A stretch of 64,000 bases of DNA from Oscillospiraceae bacterium (GTDB lineage: Bacteria > Bacillota > Clostridia > Oscillospirales > Oscillospiraceae): NCBI GenBank assembly GCA_017501355.1, contig JAFVXA010000058.1, positions 48,084 through 112,083 of the forward strand. Direction: 5' to 3'. Below are positions 27,061-36,294 of this stretch, piece by piece. The position numbers and the translations under genes were made by a program. Under the pieces are notes generated by a model. That model was given only the letters and a program-made list of their open reading frames with translations, searched no databases and was not told the DNA's origin. Numbering within the stretch: the stretch's first letter is position 1; the number at the start of each line of letters is the position of its first letter.

Positions 27061-28047
27061 TCAGTTGACCTCACCCACCCGGTGGCAGGCGACAAAGTGA
27101 CCTGCGCTGACCTCCTTGAACTCGGGCATTTCAGCTGCGCACTGCTCTGTTGCATAGGGGCAACGGGTGCGGAAGGGGCAGCCGGAGGGCGCGTTCAGGG
27201 GGCTGGGGATATCGCCCTGCAGCATTATGCGCTGGTTGGCGCGCGCGATCTTGGGATCGGGCACGGGCACAGCGGAGAGCAGGGACTTGGAATAGGGATG
27301 CAGGGGATGATCGTAGATCTCTGCGGCATCAGCCAGCTCCACCATCTTGCCGAGGTACATGACGGCGATACGGTCGGAGATGTGGCGCACCACCAGCAGG
27401 TCGTGTGCGATGAACAGATAGGTCAGACCCAGCTTATCCTGCAGCTCATCGAACATATTGATGACCTGTGCCTGAATGGACACGTCCAGTGCGGAAACGG
27501 GCTCGTCGCAGACGATGAAGTCGGGGTTGACTGCGAGAGCGCGTGCAATGCCGATACGCTGACGCTGACCGCCGGAGAACTCGTGGGCATAGCGGGATGC
27601 GTGCTCGGAGTTCAGACCCACGTGACTCATCAGCTCCAGAATACGCTCGCGGCGCTCAGCCTGAGAGGAGTAGAGCTTGTGGACATCCAGAGGTTCGCCG
27701 ATGATGTCGGCGACGGTCATGCGGGGATTCAGAGAGGAATAGGGATCCTGGAACACCATGGTGGCGTGTTTGCGGAACTCATGGATGTCTTCCTTGGTCT
27801 TGAGGAGCTTGCCGTTATACCACACCTCGCCGGAGGTGGGCTTGTAGAGGTGGAGAATGGTGCGGCCGACGGTGGTCTTACCGCAGCCGGACTCACCCAC
27901 GAGACCCAAAGTCTCACCCTTGTTGATGGTGAAGCTGACGCCGTCAACAGCCTTCAGGGGCTTGGTCTTGAACATGCCCATGTTGATGTTGAAGTGCTGC
28001 TTGAGGTCCTTTACTTCGAGAAGGGGCTGATTCTTGTTCTCACTCAT
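27061..28047 (-). CDS. oppF: Oligopeptide ABC transporter ATPase OppF
   Basis: 328 residues with Walker [10 protein letters not shown], signature [15 protein letters not shown], Walker [15 protein letters not shown], and the C-terminal Cys-containing oligopeptide extension ([15 protein letters not shown]) that in DppF/OppF-type ATPases can hold an iron-sulfur cluster. Its start overlaps the oppD stop (ATGA). Works as a heterodimer with OppD on the cytoplasmic face. Confidence 0.93.
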   Translation of the reverse strand: MSENKNQPLLEVKDLKQHFNINMGMFKTKPLKAVDGVSFTINKGETLGLVGESGCGKTTVGRTILHLYKPTSGEVWYNGKLLKTKEDIHEFRKHATMVFQDPYSSLNPRMTVADIIGEPLDVHKLYSSQAERRERILELMSHVGLNSEHASRYAHEFSGGQRQRIGIARALAVNPDFIVCDEPVSALDVSIQAQVINMFDELQDKLGLTYLFIAHDLLVVRHISDRIAVMYLGKMVELADAAEIYDHPLHPYSKSLLSAVPVPDPKIARANQRIMLQGDIPSPLNAPSGCPFRTRCPYATEQCAAEMPEFKEVSAGHFVACHRVGEVN

Positions 28048-29060
28048 TCTGCGTCGCCTCCTTTCTCATCGAGTACAATAGAGCCGTCCTCGACACCCAG
28101 CTTGACGTTCATCCAGCAGGCTGCCTGATGCTCTTCGTTGATGACCATGCGCTCGCAGCGCTCACGCAGGCAAATCTTCATGGCTGCGTCGCAGCGAGGT
28201 GCGAAGGGGCAGCCCTTGGGCATATTCAGCAGGTCGATGGGAGTACCGGTGATGGGCTGCAGCTTCTTGCCGGCAGTTGCGGTAGAAGGAATGGAGCGCA
28301 TCAGACCCTTGGTGTACTCGTGGCGGGGATTGTAGAAAATCTCGTCTGCGGTGCCCTGCTCGCAGATGGAGCCGGCGTACATAACGATGACTTCGTCGCA
28401 CATCTGGGCAACAACGCCCAGGTCATGGGTGATCATAATGATCGCCATGCCGAGCTCATCCTGCAGAGACTTCATCAGCTCGAGGATCTGTGCCTGAATG
28501 GTCACGTCGAGAGCGGTAGTGGGCTCGTCGGCGATGAGGATATCGGGCTCGCAGGCGAGTGCCATCGCAATCATGATACGCTGACGCATACCGCCGGAGA
28601 ACTCGAAGGGGTACTGCTTCATGCGCTTTTCGGGCTCGTTGATGTTGACGAGGCGCAGCATTTCAATGGCACGTTCCTTTGCCTGCTGCTTGTTGCGGTT
28701 GGTGTGCAGGGTAATTGCCTCCATCAGCTGATGACCGATGGTGTAGACAGGGTTGAGGGAGGTCATGGGGTCCTGGAAAATGATGGAGACCTTGTTGCCG
28801 CGAACGGTCTTCATGACCTGCTCGCCGGCACCCACCAGCTCCTGACCGTCCAGCTTGATGGAGCCGCCGACGATCTTACCGGTGGATGCGAGGATCTGCA
28901 TGATAGAGTAAGCGGTGACGGACTTGCCGGAGCCGGACTCGCCCACGATGCCGAGGACCTTACCATGATCGAGATTGAAGGACACGCCGTTGACAGCTCT
29001 CACTTCACCGGCATCGGTGAAGAAGGAGGTACGAAGATCCTTAACTTCAAGCAAAGACAT
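28044..29060 (-). CDS. oppD: Oligopeptide ABC transporter ATPase OppD
   Basis: 338 residues: Walker [10 protein letters not shown], signature [16 protein letters not shown], Walker [15 protein letters not shown]-loop MITHDLG, and the C-terminal Cys extension ([14 protein letters not shown]). Twenty bases downstream of oppC. Standard length for OppD. Confidence 0.93.
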   Translation of the reverse strand: MSLLEVKDLRTSFFTDAGEVRAVNGVSFNLDHGKVLGIVGESGSGKSVTAYSIMQILASTGKIVGGSIKLDGQELVGAGEQVMKTVRGNKVSIIFQDPMTSLNPVYTIGHQLMEAITLHTNRNKQQAKERAIEMLRLVNINEPEKRMKQYPFEFSGGMRQRIMIAMALACEPDILIADEPTTALDVTIQAQILELMKSLQDELGMAIIMITHDLGVVAQMCDEVIVMYAGSICEQGTADEIFYNPRHEYTKGLMRSIPSTATAGKKLQPITGTPIDLLNMPKGCPFAPRCDAAMKICLRERCERMVINEEHQAACWMNVKLGVEDGSIVLDEKGGDAE

Positions 29061-29079
29061 ATTTCATACACTCCTTTCT

Positions 29080-30147
29080 TTAGCTGTTCAGCTTGGGGTC
29101 GAATGCGTCGCGCAGACCATCGCCGAAGAGGTTCAGAGACAGCACGATCAGAGAGATCACGACGGCGGGAATAGCCAGACGATGGGGATAGGAGGTCAGA
29201 CCGTTCAGCGCCTCGGACGCAAGGGAACCAAGGGAGGGCATGGGAGCGTTGACACCCAGACCCAGGAAGGACAGATAGGACTCGGTAAAGATGGCGCTGG
29301 GGATCTGCAGAGCGGTGGAAATGATGATCACGCTGATGCAGTTGGGGATCAGATGCTTGGTGATGATCCACTTGCCGCTTGCGCCGGTAGCCTGTGCCGC
29401 AAGGACATACTCCTGCTCACGCAGAGACAGGATCTGACCACGGATGAGACGCGCCATGGAGACCCAGTACAGCACCGCAAAGACGATGAAGAGACTGATC
29501 ATGTTGGTACCGAGCTTTTCCAGCACCGTGCCCGCAATGATGGGTTCGAGAGAGACGCTCAGCACGGATGCCAGCAGAATGACCATCAGGGTATCAGGCA
29601 GAGAGTAGATGATATCCACGATGCGCATGATGAGCATATCGATCTTGCCGCCGCAGTAGCCTGCGATGGAACCAACGGTCAGACCGATGATCAGCACGAT
29701 GATACTTGCGAAGAAGCCGACACCGAGGGAGATACGGGTACCGTACACCACACGGATGAAGTAGTCACGACCTGCAGAGTCGGTACCGAAGATGTGGGGG
29801 AAGATCTCCTCACCTGCTTCCATGCGCTTCATTTCGGTTGCGCCGTACTGGAAGGGGGCAAGGTTATTGTAGGAAGCGTCCACGGGTTTACCGGGGGTGA
29901 TACCCAGCTGTGCGTCATAGGCATAGGGCCAGAACATGGGCAGGATGATGGAGGTCAGCGCGATCAGCACCACGAGGATGAAGCTGATGGTTGCCACCTT
30001 GTTCTTCAAAAGACGCTTCAGACCGTCCTTGAAGAAGGTGGAGGAGGGACGCATCTGCACCATGTACGCCTTTTCCTCAGCGGTTGCGGGGATAAAGTCA
30101 TTCACGTTCAGATGGAAGCCATGAGGGAATTTCTTTTCCATTTTCAC
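29080..30147 (-). CDS. oppC: Oligopeptide ABC transporter permease OppC
   Basis: 355 residues with a 65-residue polar N-terminus, then membrane segments starting at VATISFILVVLIALTSI and the BPD_transp_1 signature EYVLAAQATGASGKWIITKHLIPN (EAA loop). GTG at 30147 spaced five to six bases from AGGAGG; an ATG two codons in is the alternative. Forms the channel with OppB. Confidence 0.92.
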   Translation of the reverse strand: MKMEKKFPHGFHLNVNDFIPATAEEKAYMVQMRPSSTFFKDGLKRLLKNKVATISFILVVLIALTSIILPMFWPYAYDAQLGITPGKPVDASYNNLAPFQYGATEMKRMEAGEEIFPHIFGTDSAGRDYFIRVVYGTRISLGVGFFASIIVLIIGLTVGSIAGYCGGKIDMLIMRIVDIIYSLPDTLMVILLASVLSVSLEPIIAGTVLEKLGTNMISLFIVFAVLYWVSMARLIRGQILSLREQEYVLAAQATGASGKWIITKHLIPNCISVIIISTALQIPSAIFTESYLSFLGLGVNAPMPSLGSLASEALNGLTSYPHRLAIPAVVISLIVLSLNLFGDGLRDAFDPKLNS

Positions 30148-30158
30148 TTGTCCCTCCT

Positions 30159-31088
30159 TTATTCCAGATTGATGCGGGGGTCGACGACCTTATACAGGAT
30201 GTCGGTGATGAGGTTCATAATGACGATCAGAGTAGCCAGCACGATGGTGGTACCCATGATGAGGGGATAGTCACGGGAGGTGATGCTGTTGACGAAAGCA
30301 CGGCCGATGCCGGGCACAGCGAAGATCTTCTCCATGACGAGGGAGCCGGTGACGATGTACGCCAACATGGGACCAAAGTAGGTCAGCACAGGGATCAGAG
30401 AGTTCTTCAGCGCATGACCGAAGATGATGCGGAAGCCAGCGACGCCCTTTGCTTTAGCGGTGCGGATATAGTCCTGACCGAGAACGTCCAGCATAGAGGA
30501 ACGGGTCAGACGGGTGATATAAGCCGTGGGATACAGTGCGAGGGTAATGATGGGGAGGACAAGACCGCCCTCGGCATTACCGTTCGCGGGGAAAATGGGG
30601 AATTTCACGGCAAGGGTCAGCAACAGCAGAGAGCCCATAATAAAGGAAGGCATGGACACGAATGCGGTGGTGACGATCATAATGATCTTATCAATGATCT
30701 TGTTGCGGCGGAGAGCTGCAGTAGCGCCCAGCACGATGCCGGTGATCGCGGCGCAGATGGCTGCCACAACACCCAGCTTGGCGGAGACCTTCAGACCGTC
30801 GGTGATGACATCGATAACGTCACGACCACGCTGCTTCAGAGAAGGACCAAAGTCCAGCTTGGTGACGATGTCGGTCAGATAAGTCAGGTACTGTTCAAAC
30901 AGGGGTTTGTCCATACCATACTTGGCTTCCAGTGCGGCAATCGCTGCCTCGGACACGGCCTTTTCACTCAGGAAAGGACCACCGGGAACTGCACGCATGA
31001 CGAAGAAGGTCACCGTGATGACCACCCATACCGTCAGGATCGCCAGAAGGACTCGTTTGAGGATGTAAAGCATAGATTTCGAATTCAC
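30159..31088 (-). CDS. oppB: Oligopeptide ABC transporter permease OppB
   Basis: 309 residues, first gene of oppBCDFA. GTG at 31088 fits GAGGTGG upstream better than the ATG five codons in. N-terminal membrane segment (YILKRVLLAILTVWVVITVTFFVMRAVPGGPF) and EAA loop QDYIRTAKAKGVAGFRIIFGHALKN are typical. Transcribed from the palindromic promoter at 31180-31218 through a structured leader. Confidence 0.92.
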   Translation of the reverse strand: MNSKSMLYILKRVLLAILTVWVVITVTFFVMRAVPGGPFLSEKAVSEAAIAALEAKYGMDKPLFEQYLTYLTDIVTKLDFGPSLKQRGRDVIDVITDGLKVSAKLGVVAAICAAITGIVLGATAALRRNKIIDKIIMIVTTAFVSMPSFIMGSLLLLTLAVKFPIFPANGNAEGGLVLPIITLALYPTAYITRLTRSSMLDVLGQDYIRTAKAKGVAGFRIIFGHALKNSLIPVLTYFGPMLAYIVTGSLVMEKIFAVPGIGRAFVNSITSRDYPLIMGTTIVLATLIVIMNLITDILYKVVDPRINLE

Positions 31089-31125
31089 TGGGGTTCCACC
31101 TCTCTTCTGTTTTGCGAAAATTTTT

Positions 31126-31169
31126 GTTTTTTTACAGTAAAAAAACACATGCAAAGAGCCCTTTGCATG
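31126..31169 (-). promoter_or_regulatory. Structured 5' leader of opp mRNA, two hairpins
   Basis: Minus-strand leader order: CATGCAAAG / CTTTGCATG, 9-bp perfect stem (31148-31169), then a 10-bp perfect inverted repeat with a single central base (31126-31146, GTTTTTTTAC / GTAAAAAAAC), then the oppB ribosome binding site. Confidence 0.6.
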
Positions 31170-31179
31170 ATTCTTCATT

Positions 31180-31218
31180 ATTCTATTTACAGTGATAAAG
31201 TGAAAGTGTAAATAGAAT
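31180..31218. promoter_or_regulatory. Self-complementary promoter/operator before oppB
   Basis: Perfect 12-bp inverted repeat ATTCTATTTACA (31180-31191) and TGTAAATAGAAT (31207-31218) with 15 bases between. Each strand reads TTTACA, 17-base spacer, TAAATA, so the -35 and -10 elements lie in the two arms and the site is a potential promoter in both directions as well as a dyad operator. Confidence 0.6.
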
Positions 31219-31510
31219 CTCCACAATTGTATACGAAAAAAGCGGGAATATCAAGAGAAAACTTGCAATTTGCCGGGGGACGGTTCTTTTTTATGGAACA
31301 GGAACGAATAATGGAGACAATATGAGCGCTTATCTGTGGATAAATGCCATTGCTTTGTGAATGATTCCCAAAAGACGGGATAAAAAGTGGGAAAATATTC
31401 AATAGATGCGACGCACATCAAAAATAGACGAAAAGGGTATTCCTTATTTTCACAATAAGGTGTACAATTATTACATCTACGAAAACAAACAGAAAGGTGG
31501 AGGAACAATC
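31219..31510 (+). promoter_or_regulatory. AT-rich upstream region of galK
   Basis: No gene seen. Near the 3' end a 7-bp perfect dyad CCTTATT (31442-31448) / AATAAGG (31454-31460) precedes TACAAT (31463-31468) and covers the -35 position, which has no good hexamer; this suggests activator dependence (inference). Confidence 0.4.
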
Positions 31511-32728
31511 ATGTCTGCATCTATGCTTATTTTGGAGAACGAGAAAAAGAGAGCCCTCGACGAGGGCTTTGCCGCAGCCTTCGGCGGCGCACCCGAGCGC
31601 TATTTCTCTGCGCCCGGTCGTACGGAGATCGGCGGCAACCACACCGACCACCAGCGCGGTCGTGTGCTGGCGGCAGCGGTGAATCTGGACACGGTGGCAG
31701 CTGTGCGAGTCAACGGCACGGATACCATCCGCATCCTGTCTGAGGGCTATCCCATGTGCGAGGTCTCCCTTGCGGCGCTGAAGCCTGTGGAGACAGAGAT
31801 CAACTCGACCCCCGCACTGGTGCGCGGTGTTGCCGCCCGCTTTGCAGAGCTTGGCTGCGCGGTGAAGGGCTTTGACGCCTTCTGCACCTCGACGGTCCTG
31901 CCGGGCTCGGGTCTGAGCTCCTCCGCGGCATACGAGGTGCTCATCGGCACCATCATCAACGCCCTGTTCTTTGACGGGAAGGTCAGCCAGCCGGAGATCG
32001 CCATGATCGGTCAGTATGCCGAGAATGTATTCTTCGGAAAGCCCTGCGGTCTGATGGATCAGACGGCTTCCGCGGTGGGCGGTCTTGTGACCATCGACTT
32101 CGCGGACAAGAACAAGCCCGACATCCGCGGTGTTGACTACGACTTCTCTTCCGCGGGTCACGCCCTCTGCATCATCGACAGCCGCGCAAGCCACGCGGAT
32201 CTGACCGACGAGTATGCTGCCATCCCGAATGAACTGAAGGGTGTCTGCGCCCACTTCGGCAAGGAAGTGCTGACGGAGATCGACGAGGCGGATTTCTATG
32301 CCGCCATGCCCGCGCTGCGGGAGAAGTGCGGCGACCGCGCGGTGCTGCGCGGCGTGCATGAGTATCAGGAGAACAAGCGCGTGGTGGAGCAGGTCGCAGC
32401 ACTGGAGCGCGGAGACTTTGACAGCTTCCTGCAGCTTGTGAAGGAGAGCGGCTTCTCCTCGTGGATGTATCTGCAGAACGTGATCCCCGCAGGCTACAAG
32501 GAGCATCAGGATATGGCGATCGCTCTTGCCCTGTGCGAAAAGTACCTTGGCGGGCGCGGTGCGTACCGTGTCCACGGCGGCGGATTTGCGGGTACGGTGC
32601 AGGCATTCGTCCCCTTTGATCTGCTGGAGGGTTTCCGTGCGGGCATTGATGCCGTTCTCGGCGAGGGTGCCTGCCATGTACTGTCGATCCGTCCTCAGGG
32701 CGGCGTGGAAATGGAGGTAGAAGAATGA
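31511..32728 (+). CDS. galK: Galactokinase
   Basis: 405-residue GHMP kinase phosphorylating galactose at C1 (Leloir pathway). Motifs: APGRTEIGGNHTDHQ (galactokinase signature), VLPGSGLSSSAAYEV (ATP-binding Gly/Ser loop), FGKPCGLMDQTAS (catalytic Asp) and RVHGGGFAGTVQAF. Start at 31511 after AAAGGTGGAGG. Overlaps galT by four bases. Confidence 0.95.
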   Translation: MSASMLILENEKKRALDEGFAAAFGGAPERYFSAPGRTEIGGNHTDHQRGRVLAAAVNLDTVAAVRVNGTDTIRILSEGYPMCEVSLAALKPVETEINSTPALVRGVAARFAELGCAVKGFDAFCTSTVLPGSGLSSSAAYEVLIGTIINALFFDGKVSQPEIAMIGQYAENVFFGKPCGLMDQTASAVGGLVTIDFADKNKPDIRGVDYDFSSAGHALCIIDSRASHADLTDEYAAIPNELKGVCAHFGKEVLTEIDEADFYAAMPALREKCGDRAVLRGVHEYQENKRVVEQVAALERGDFDSFLQLVKESGFSSWMYLQNVIPAGYKEHQDMAIALALCEKYLGGRGAYRVHGGGFAGTVQAFVPFDLLEGFRAGIDAVLGEGACHVLSIRPQGGVEMEVEE

Positions 32729-34221
32729 AAATCATGCTGTACATTGATTCTCTGGTGGCTTACGCCATCCGCACGGGTCTTGCGGAGGAACTGGATCGCC
32801 GCGTGCTGACCAATCGTCTGCTGGATCTGCTGCGCATCGACAGCTATGAGCCTGCGGCAGAGGCACCGGAGGAGGACCTGGAGAAGATCCTTGCGGGTAT
32901 CCTTGACTATGCCTGCGAAAACGGGCTCTGCGAGGACAACATCACCGCCCGCGATATCTTCGATACCCGCATCATGGGTGCGCTGACCCCCATGCCCCGC
33001 GAGATCGTGAAGGAATTTTGGGCAAAGTATGAGAAGGATCCTGTGGAGGCAACCGACTGGTACTATCAGCTCAGCTGCGATACCGACTACATCCGTCGCT
33101 ACCGCATCAAGAAGGATATGCGCTGGAAGTATGAGAATGAGTTCGGCGAGCTGGACATCACCATCAATCTCAGCAAGCCTGAAAAGGACCCCAAGGCGAT
33201 CGCTGCGGCAAAGAACGCTCCCCAGTCCGACTATCCCAAATGCCAGCTCTGCTGCGAGAACGAGGGTTATGCGGGTCGCATGAACCATCCTGCCCGCGCC
33301 AACCATCGCATCATCCCCATCACTGTGGCGGGCGGTGACTGGTGCCTGCAGTATTCCCCCTATGTGTACTATAATGAGCATTGCATCGTATTTAACAGCA
33401 AGCACATCCCCATGGTCATCGACCGCAGCGCCTTTGAGAAGCTGCTGGACTTCGTGAAGCTGTTCCCTCATTACTTCGTGGGCTCCAACGCAGATCTGCC
33501 CATCGTGGGCGGCTCCATTCTGAGCCATGAGCATTTCCAGGGCGGTCATTACACCTTTGCCATGGAGACCGCACCTGCGGAGAAGGAAATCAGCTTCAAG
33601 GGTTACGAGGAGATCAGCGCCTGCATCGTGAAGTGGCCCATGAGCGTGATCCGTCTTTGCGGTGACGATCCCACCCGCATTGCGGAGCTGGGCGACAAGA
33701 TCCTCGGCGCATGGAGAGCATACAGCGATGAGAGCGCAGGGGTCATCGCCTTCACGGGTGAGGAACCTCATAACACCATCACTCCCATTGCCCGCCGCCG
33801 CGGCAGCAAGTATGAGCTGGATCTGGTGCTGCGCTGCAACATCACTACCGAGGAGCATCCTCTCGGTGTGTTCCATCCCCATGCGGAGAAGCACCACATC
33901 AAGAAGGAGAACATCGGTCTGATCGAGGTCATGGGTCTCGCGGTGCTGCCGAGCCGTCTTAAGACGGAGTTGAGCGATCTTGCCAAGGCGATCGTGGCGG
34001 GCAGCGATATCCGCGCCGACGAGGTGCTCGCCAAGCACGCCGACTGGGTGGACGAACTGAAGGGCAGATATAGCTTCACCGAGGAGAACGCCATGGAGAT
34101 CCTGATGCAGGAGACGGGCAGCGTGTTCTCCGCCGTGCTGGAGGATGCAGGTGTCTACAAGTGTACGAGCGAGGGTCGTGCGCAGTTCATGGCTTTCGTG
34201 GATCACGTCAACAGCATCTGA
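32725..34221 (+). CDS. galT: Galactose-1-phosphate uridylyltransferase, class II
   Basis: 498 residues, the longer class II GalT typical of Bacillota. It swaps UMP between UDP-glucose and galactose-1-phosphate. Visible: CQLCCENEGYAGR, NHPARANHRIIPI and the conserved ILSHEHFQGGHYTFAME. Coupled to galK by ATGA. No epimerase (galE) is present in this window, so UDP-galactose recycling must be encoded elsewhere. Confidence 0.95.
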   Translation: MKIMLYIDSLVAYAIRTGLAEELDRRVLTNRLLDLLRIDSYEPAAEAPEEDLEKILAGILDYACENGLCEDNITARDIFDTRIMGALTPMPREIVKEFWAKYEKDPVEATDWYYQLSCDTDYIRRYRIKKDMRWKYENEFGELDITINLSKPEKDPKAIAAAKNAPQSDYPKCQLCCENEGYAGRMNHPARANHRIIPITVAGGDWCLQYSPYVYYNEHCIVFNSKHIPMVIDRSAFEKLLDFVKLFPHYFVGSNADLPIVGGSILSHEHFQGGHYTFAMETAPAEKEISFKGYEEISACIVKWPMSVIRLCGDDPTRIAELGDKILGAWRAYSDESAGVIAFTGEEPHNTITPIARRRGSKYELDLVLRCNITTEEHPLGVFHPHAEKHHIKKENIGLIEVMGLAVLPSRLKTELSDLAKAIVAGSDIRADEVLAKHADWVDELKGRYSFTEENAMEILMQETGSVFSAVLEDAGVYKCTSEGRAQFMAFVDHVNSI

Positions 34222-34240
34222 GATACATATTATAAAATGA

Positions 34241-34275
34241 GAGGATACCTGCCATGACGGCGGGTATCCTCTTTG
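34241..34275 (+). terminator. Terminator of galKT
   Basis: 13-bp stem (34241-34253 / 34258-34270, one G-U) with CTTT tail; it lies only 20 bases before the next gene. Confidence 0.8.
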
Positions 34276-34291
34276 CAAGGAGTGAAGCACC

Positions 34292-34912
34292 ATGAAAATC
34301 ATTACCATCAGCCGTGAATTCGGCAGCGGCGGCAGAGAACTGGGCAAGCGGATCAGTGATGTGCTGGGCTGTGACTACTATGACAGTGAGATCATCGCAG
34401 CAGTTGCGAAGCAGAGCGGGCTGGATGCGGCGTATGTTGCCACCGCTCTCGGCGAGCACGGCTGGAAGCAGTACCCCATCACTTTCCGTAATACGCTCGG
34501 CAGCGCCAGCTATCTCCAGTCCAGCAAGGTGAATCTGCTGCTGCAGCAAAGAAGAGTGCTGGAGGAGATCGCGAAGCTGGGGAAGGACTGCGTGATCGTG
34601 GGGCGGAATGCCGACACGATTTTACGGGAATATGAACCCTTCCGTGTGTTTGTCTGTGCCGACATGGAAACAAAGCTCCGTCGCTGCCGTGAGCGCGCGC
34701 CGGAGGGGGAGAACCTGACGGACAAAGAACTGATGCGGCAGATCAAACACATCGATAAACTCCGTGCGCAGACGAGAGAGATCCTTTCCGGCGAGGAGTG
34801 GGGGCAGAGAGATGCCTACCACCTCACCGTCAACACCACCGACTGGGAAATGAAGGAACTGGCGGCGGCGGTGGCGGGCTTTGCGGAGCACTGGTTCGGG
34901 AGGAAGAAATGA
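34292..34912 (+). CDS. Cytidylate kinase-like protein
   Basis: 206 residues of the cytidylate_kin2 type. P-loop-like start MKIITISREFGSGGRELGKR, then CDYYDSEII and VIVGRNADTIL, RVFVCADMETKLRRCRER (R-rich lid). It is a nucleotide-kinase-fold protein; whether CMP is the substrate is uncertain because this subfamily is often found beside transporters or regulators. Its stop overlaps the start of the MATE gene by four bases. Confidence 0.8.
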   Translation: MKIITISREFGSGGRELGKRISDVLGCDYYDSEIIAAVAKQSGLDAAYVATALGEHGWKQYPITFRNTLGSASYLQSSKVNLLLQQRRVLEEIAKLGKDCVIVGRNADTILREYEPFRVFVCADMETKLRRCRERAPEGENLTDKELMRQIKHIDKLRAQTREILSGEEWGQRDAYHLTVNTTDWEMKELAAAVAGFAEHWFGRKK

Positions 34913-36246
34913 AGATCCAGTTGTCCGACCACTTTACGTACCGGCGGCTCATCCGTTTCACCCTGCCTTCCATCGCCATGATGATCTTCACCTCCATCTA
35001 CAGTGTGGTGGACGGCTTCTTCGTATCAAATTTTGCGGGAAAGACTCCCTTTGCGGCAGTGAATCTGGTGTTTCCAGCAATGATGATCTTCGCAACCGTT
35101 GGTTTCATCTTTGGTACGGGCGGAACAGCCATTGTGGCAAAGACCTTTGGCGAGGGGGATGCGGCACGGGCGAACCGCTACTTCTCCCTCTTTACTTATG
35201 TGGCATTTGCCCTCGGGCTTGTCTGCGGTGTGCTGGGCTTCGTTTTTGCGGAGCCGCTGTCCCTGCTCCTCGGCGCGACAGAAGGGGAACTGTTGGATGC
35301 CTGCGTGACCTATTGCCACGTGGTATTCCTCGCAACGCCCTTTTACGCGCTGCAGCTGTTCTTCCAGAGCTTTTTTGTGGCGGCGGAGAAGCCCCAGCTG
35401 GGTCTTGCGGTGACGGTGTCCTCCGGCGTGACCAACATGGTGTTGGATGCGGTGCTGGTGATGTTGCTGCCCATGGAATATAAGCTTGCGGGAGCGGCGA
35501 CTGCCACCGCCATGAGCCAGATCGTGGGCGGCGCGGTGCCGCTGGTGTACTTCTTCCGCAAAAACAGCAGTACCCTGCGCCTTGGCAAGACCCACTTTGA
35601 TGGGCATGCCATTCTCCGTGCCTGCGTCAACGGCTCATCTGAGTTCATGAGCAACATTTCCATGAACGTGGTGGCGATCCTCTATAATATGCAGTTGCTT
35701 GCCTATGCGGGGGAGGACGGTGTCGCGGCTTACGGCGTGATGCTGTATGTGGGCTTCATTTTCTCTGCTGCCTTTGTGGGCTATTCCATCGGTACAGCAC
35801 CGGTGGTGGGCTATCACCACGGCGCGAAGAATTACGGTGAGCTTCACGGCCTGCTGAGCAAGAGCCTCAAAATGATCGCCGTGTTCGGCGTGCTGATGGT
35901 GGCAGCGGGTGTGCTGCTGGCAAGACCGCTTTCTGCCATGTTCGTGGGCTACGACGCGGGACTGATGGAGCTGACGGTGAAGGGCTTCCGCATTTATGCC
36001 TATTCCTTCCTCTTCATGGGCTTCGCCATCTTCTTCTCGGGATTCTTTACGGCGCTGAATGACGGCGTGACCTCTGCCATCATCTCGTTTCTCAGAACGC
36101 TGGTGTTCCAGTCGGCGGCGGTACTGCTGCTGCCGAGGATCTGGGGTATCGACGGCATCTGGTATTCCATCGTGGTGGCAGAGTTCATGGCGGTGGTACT
36201 GGGCGGCGCATTTTTGATCGGGAAACGAAAGAAGTATCATTATTGA
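34909..36246 (+). CDS. MATE-family exporter, coupled to the kinase-like gene
   Basis: 445 residues with about twelve membrane segments; halves begin with LIRFTLPSIAMMIFTSIYSVVDGFFVSNF and ACVNGSSEFMSNISMNVVAILYN. ATG at 34909 inside the previous gene's end with GGGAGGAAG upstream. Related to but distinct from the MATE gene at 23540. Substrate unknown; the coupling to a nucleotide-kinase-fold protein may hint at its regulation or cargo. Confidence 0.88.
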   Translation: MKIQLSDHFTYRRLIRFTLPSIAMMIFTSIYSVVDGFFVSNFAGKTPFAAVNLVFPAMMIFATVGFIFGTGGTAIVAKTFGEGDAARANRYFSLFTYVAFALGLVCGVLGFVFAEPLSLLLGATEGELLDACVTYCHVVFLATPFYALQLFFQSFFVAAEKPQLGLAVTVSSGVTNMVLDAVLVMLLPMEYKLAGAATATAMSQIVGGAVPLVYFFRKNSSTLRLGKTHFDGHAILRACVNGSSEFMSNISMNVVAILYNMQLLAYAGEDGVAAYGVMLYVGFIFSAAFVGYSIGTAPVVGYHHGAKNYGELHGLLSKSLKMIAVFGVLMVAAGVLLARPLSAMFVGYDAGLMELTVKGFRIYAYSFLFMGFAIFFSGFFTALNDGVTSAIISFLRTLVFQSAAVLLLPRIWGIDGIWYSIVVAEFMAVVLGGAFLIGKRKKYHY

Positions 36247-36253
36247 TTGCTAA

Positions 36254-36289
36254 AAAAGCACACGAAATCGAAAGATTTCGTGTGCTTTT
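36254..36289. terminator. Bidirectional terminator, MATE / NSS symporter
   Basis: 16-bp perfect stem capped by a GAAA tetraloop, flanked by A and T tracts. Confidence 0.95.
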
Positions 36290-36294
36290 GGTGT

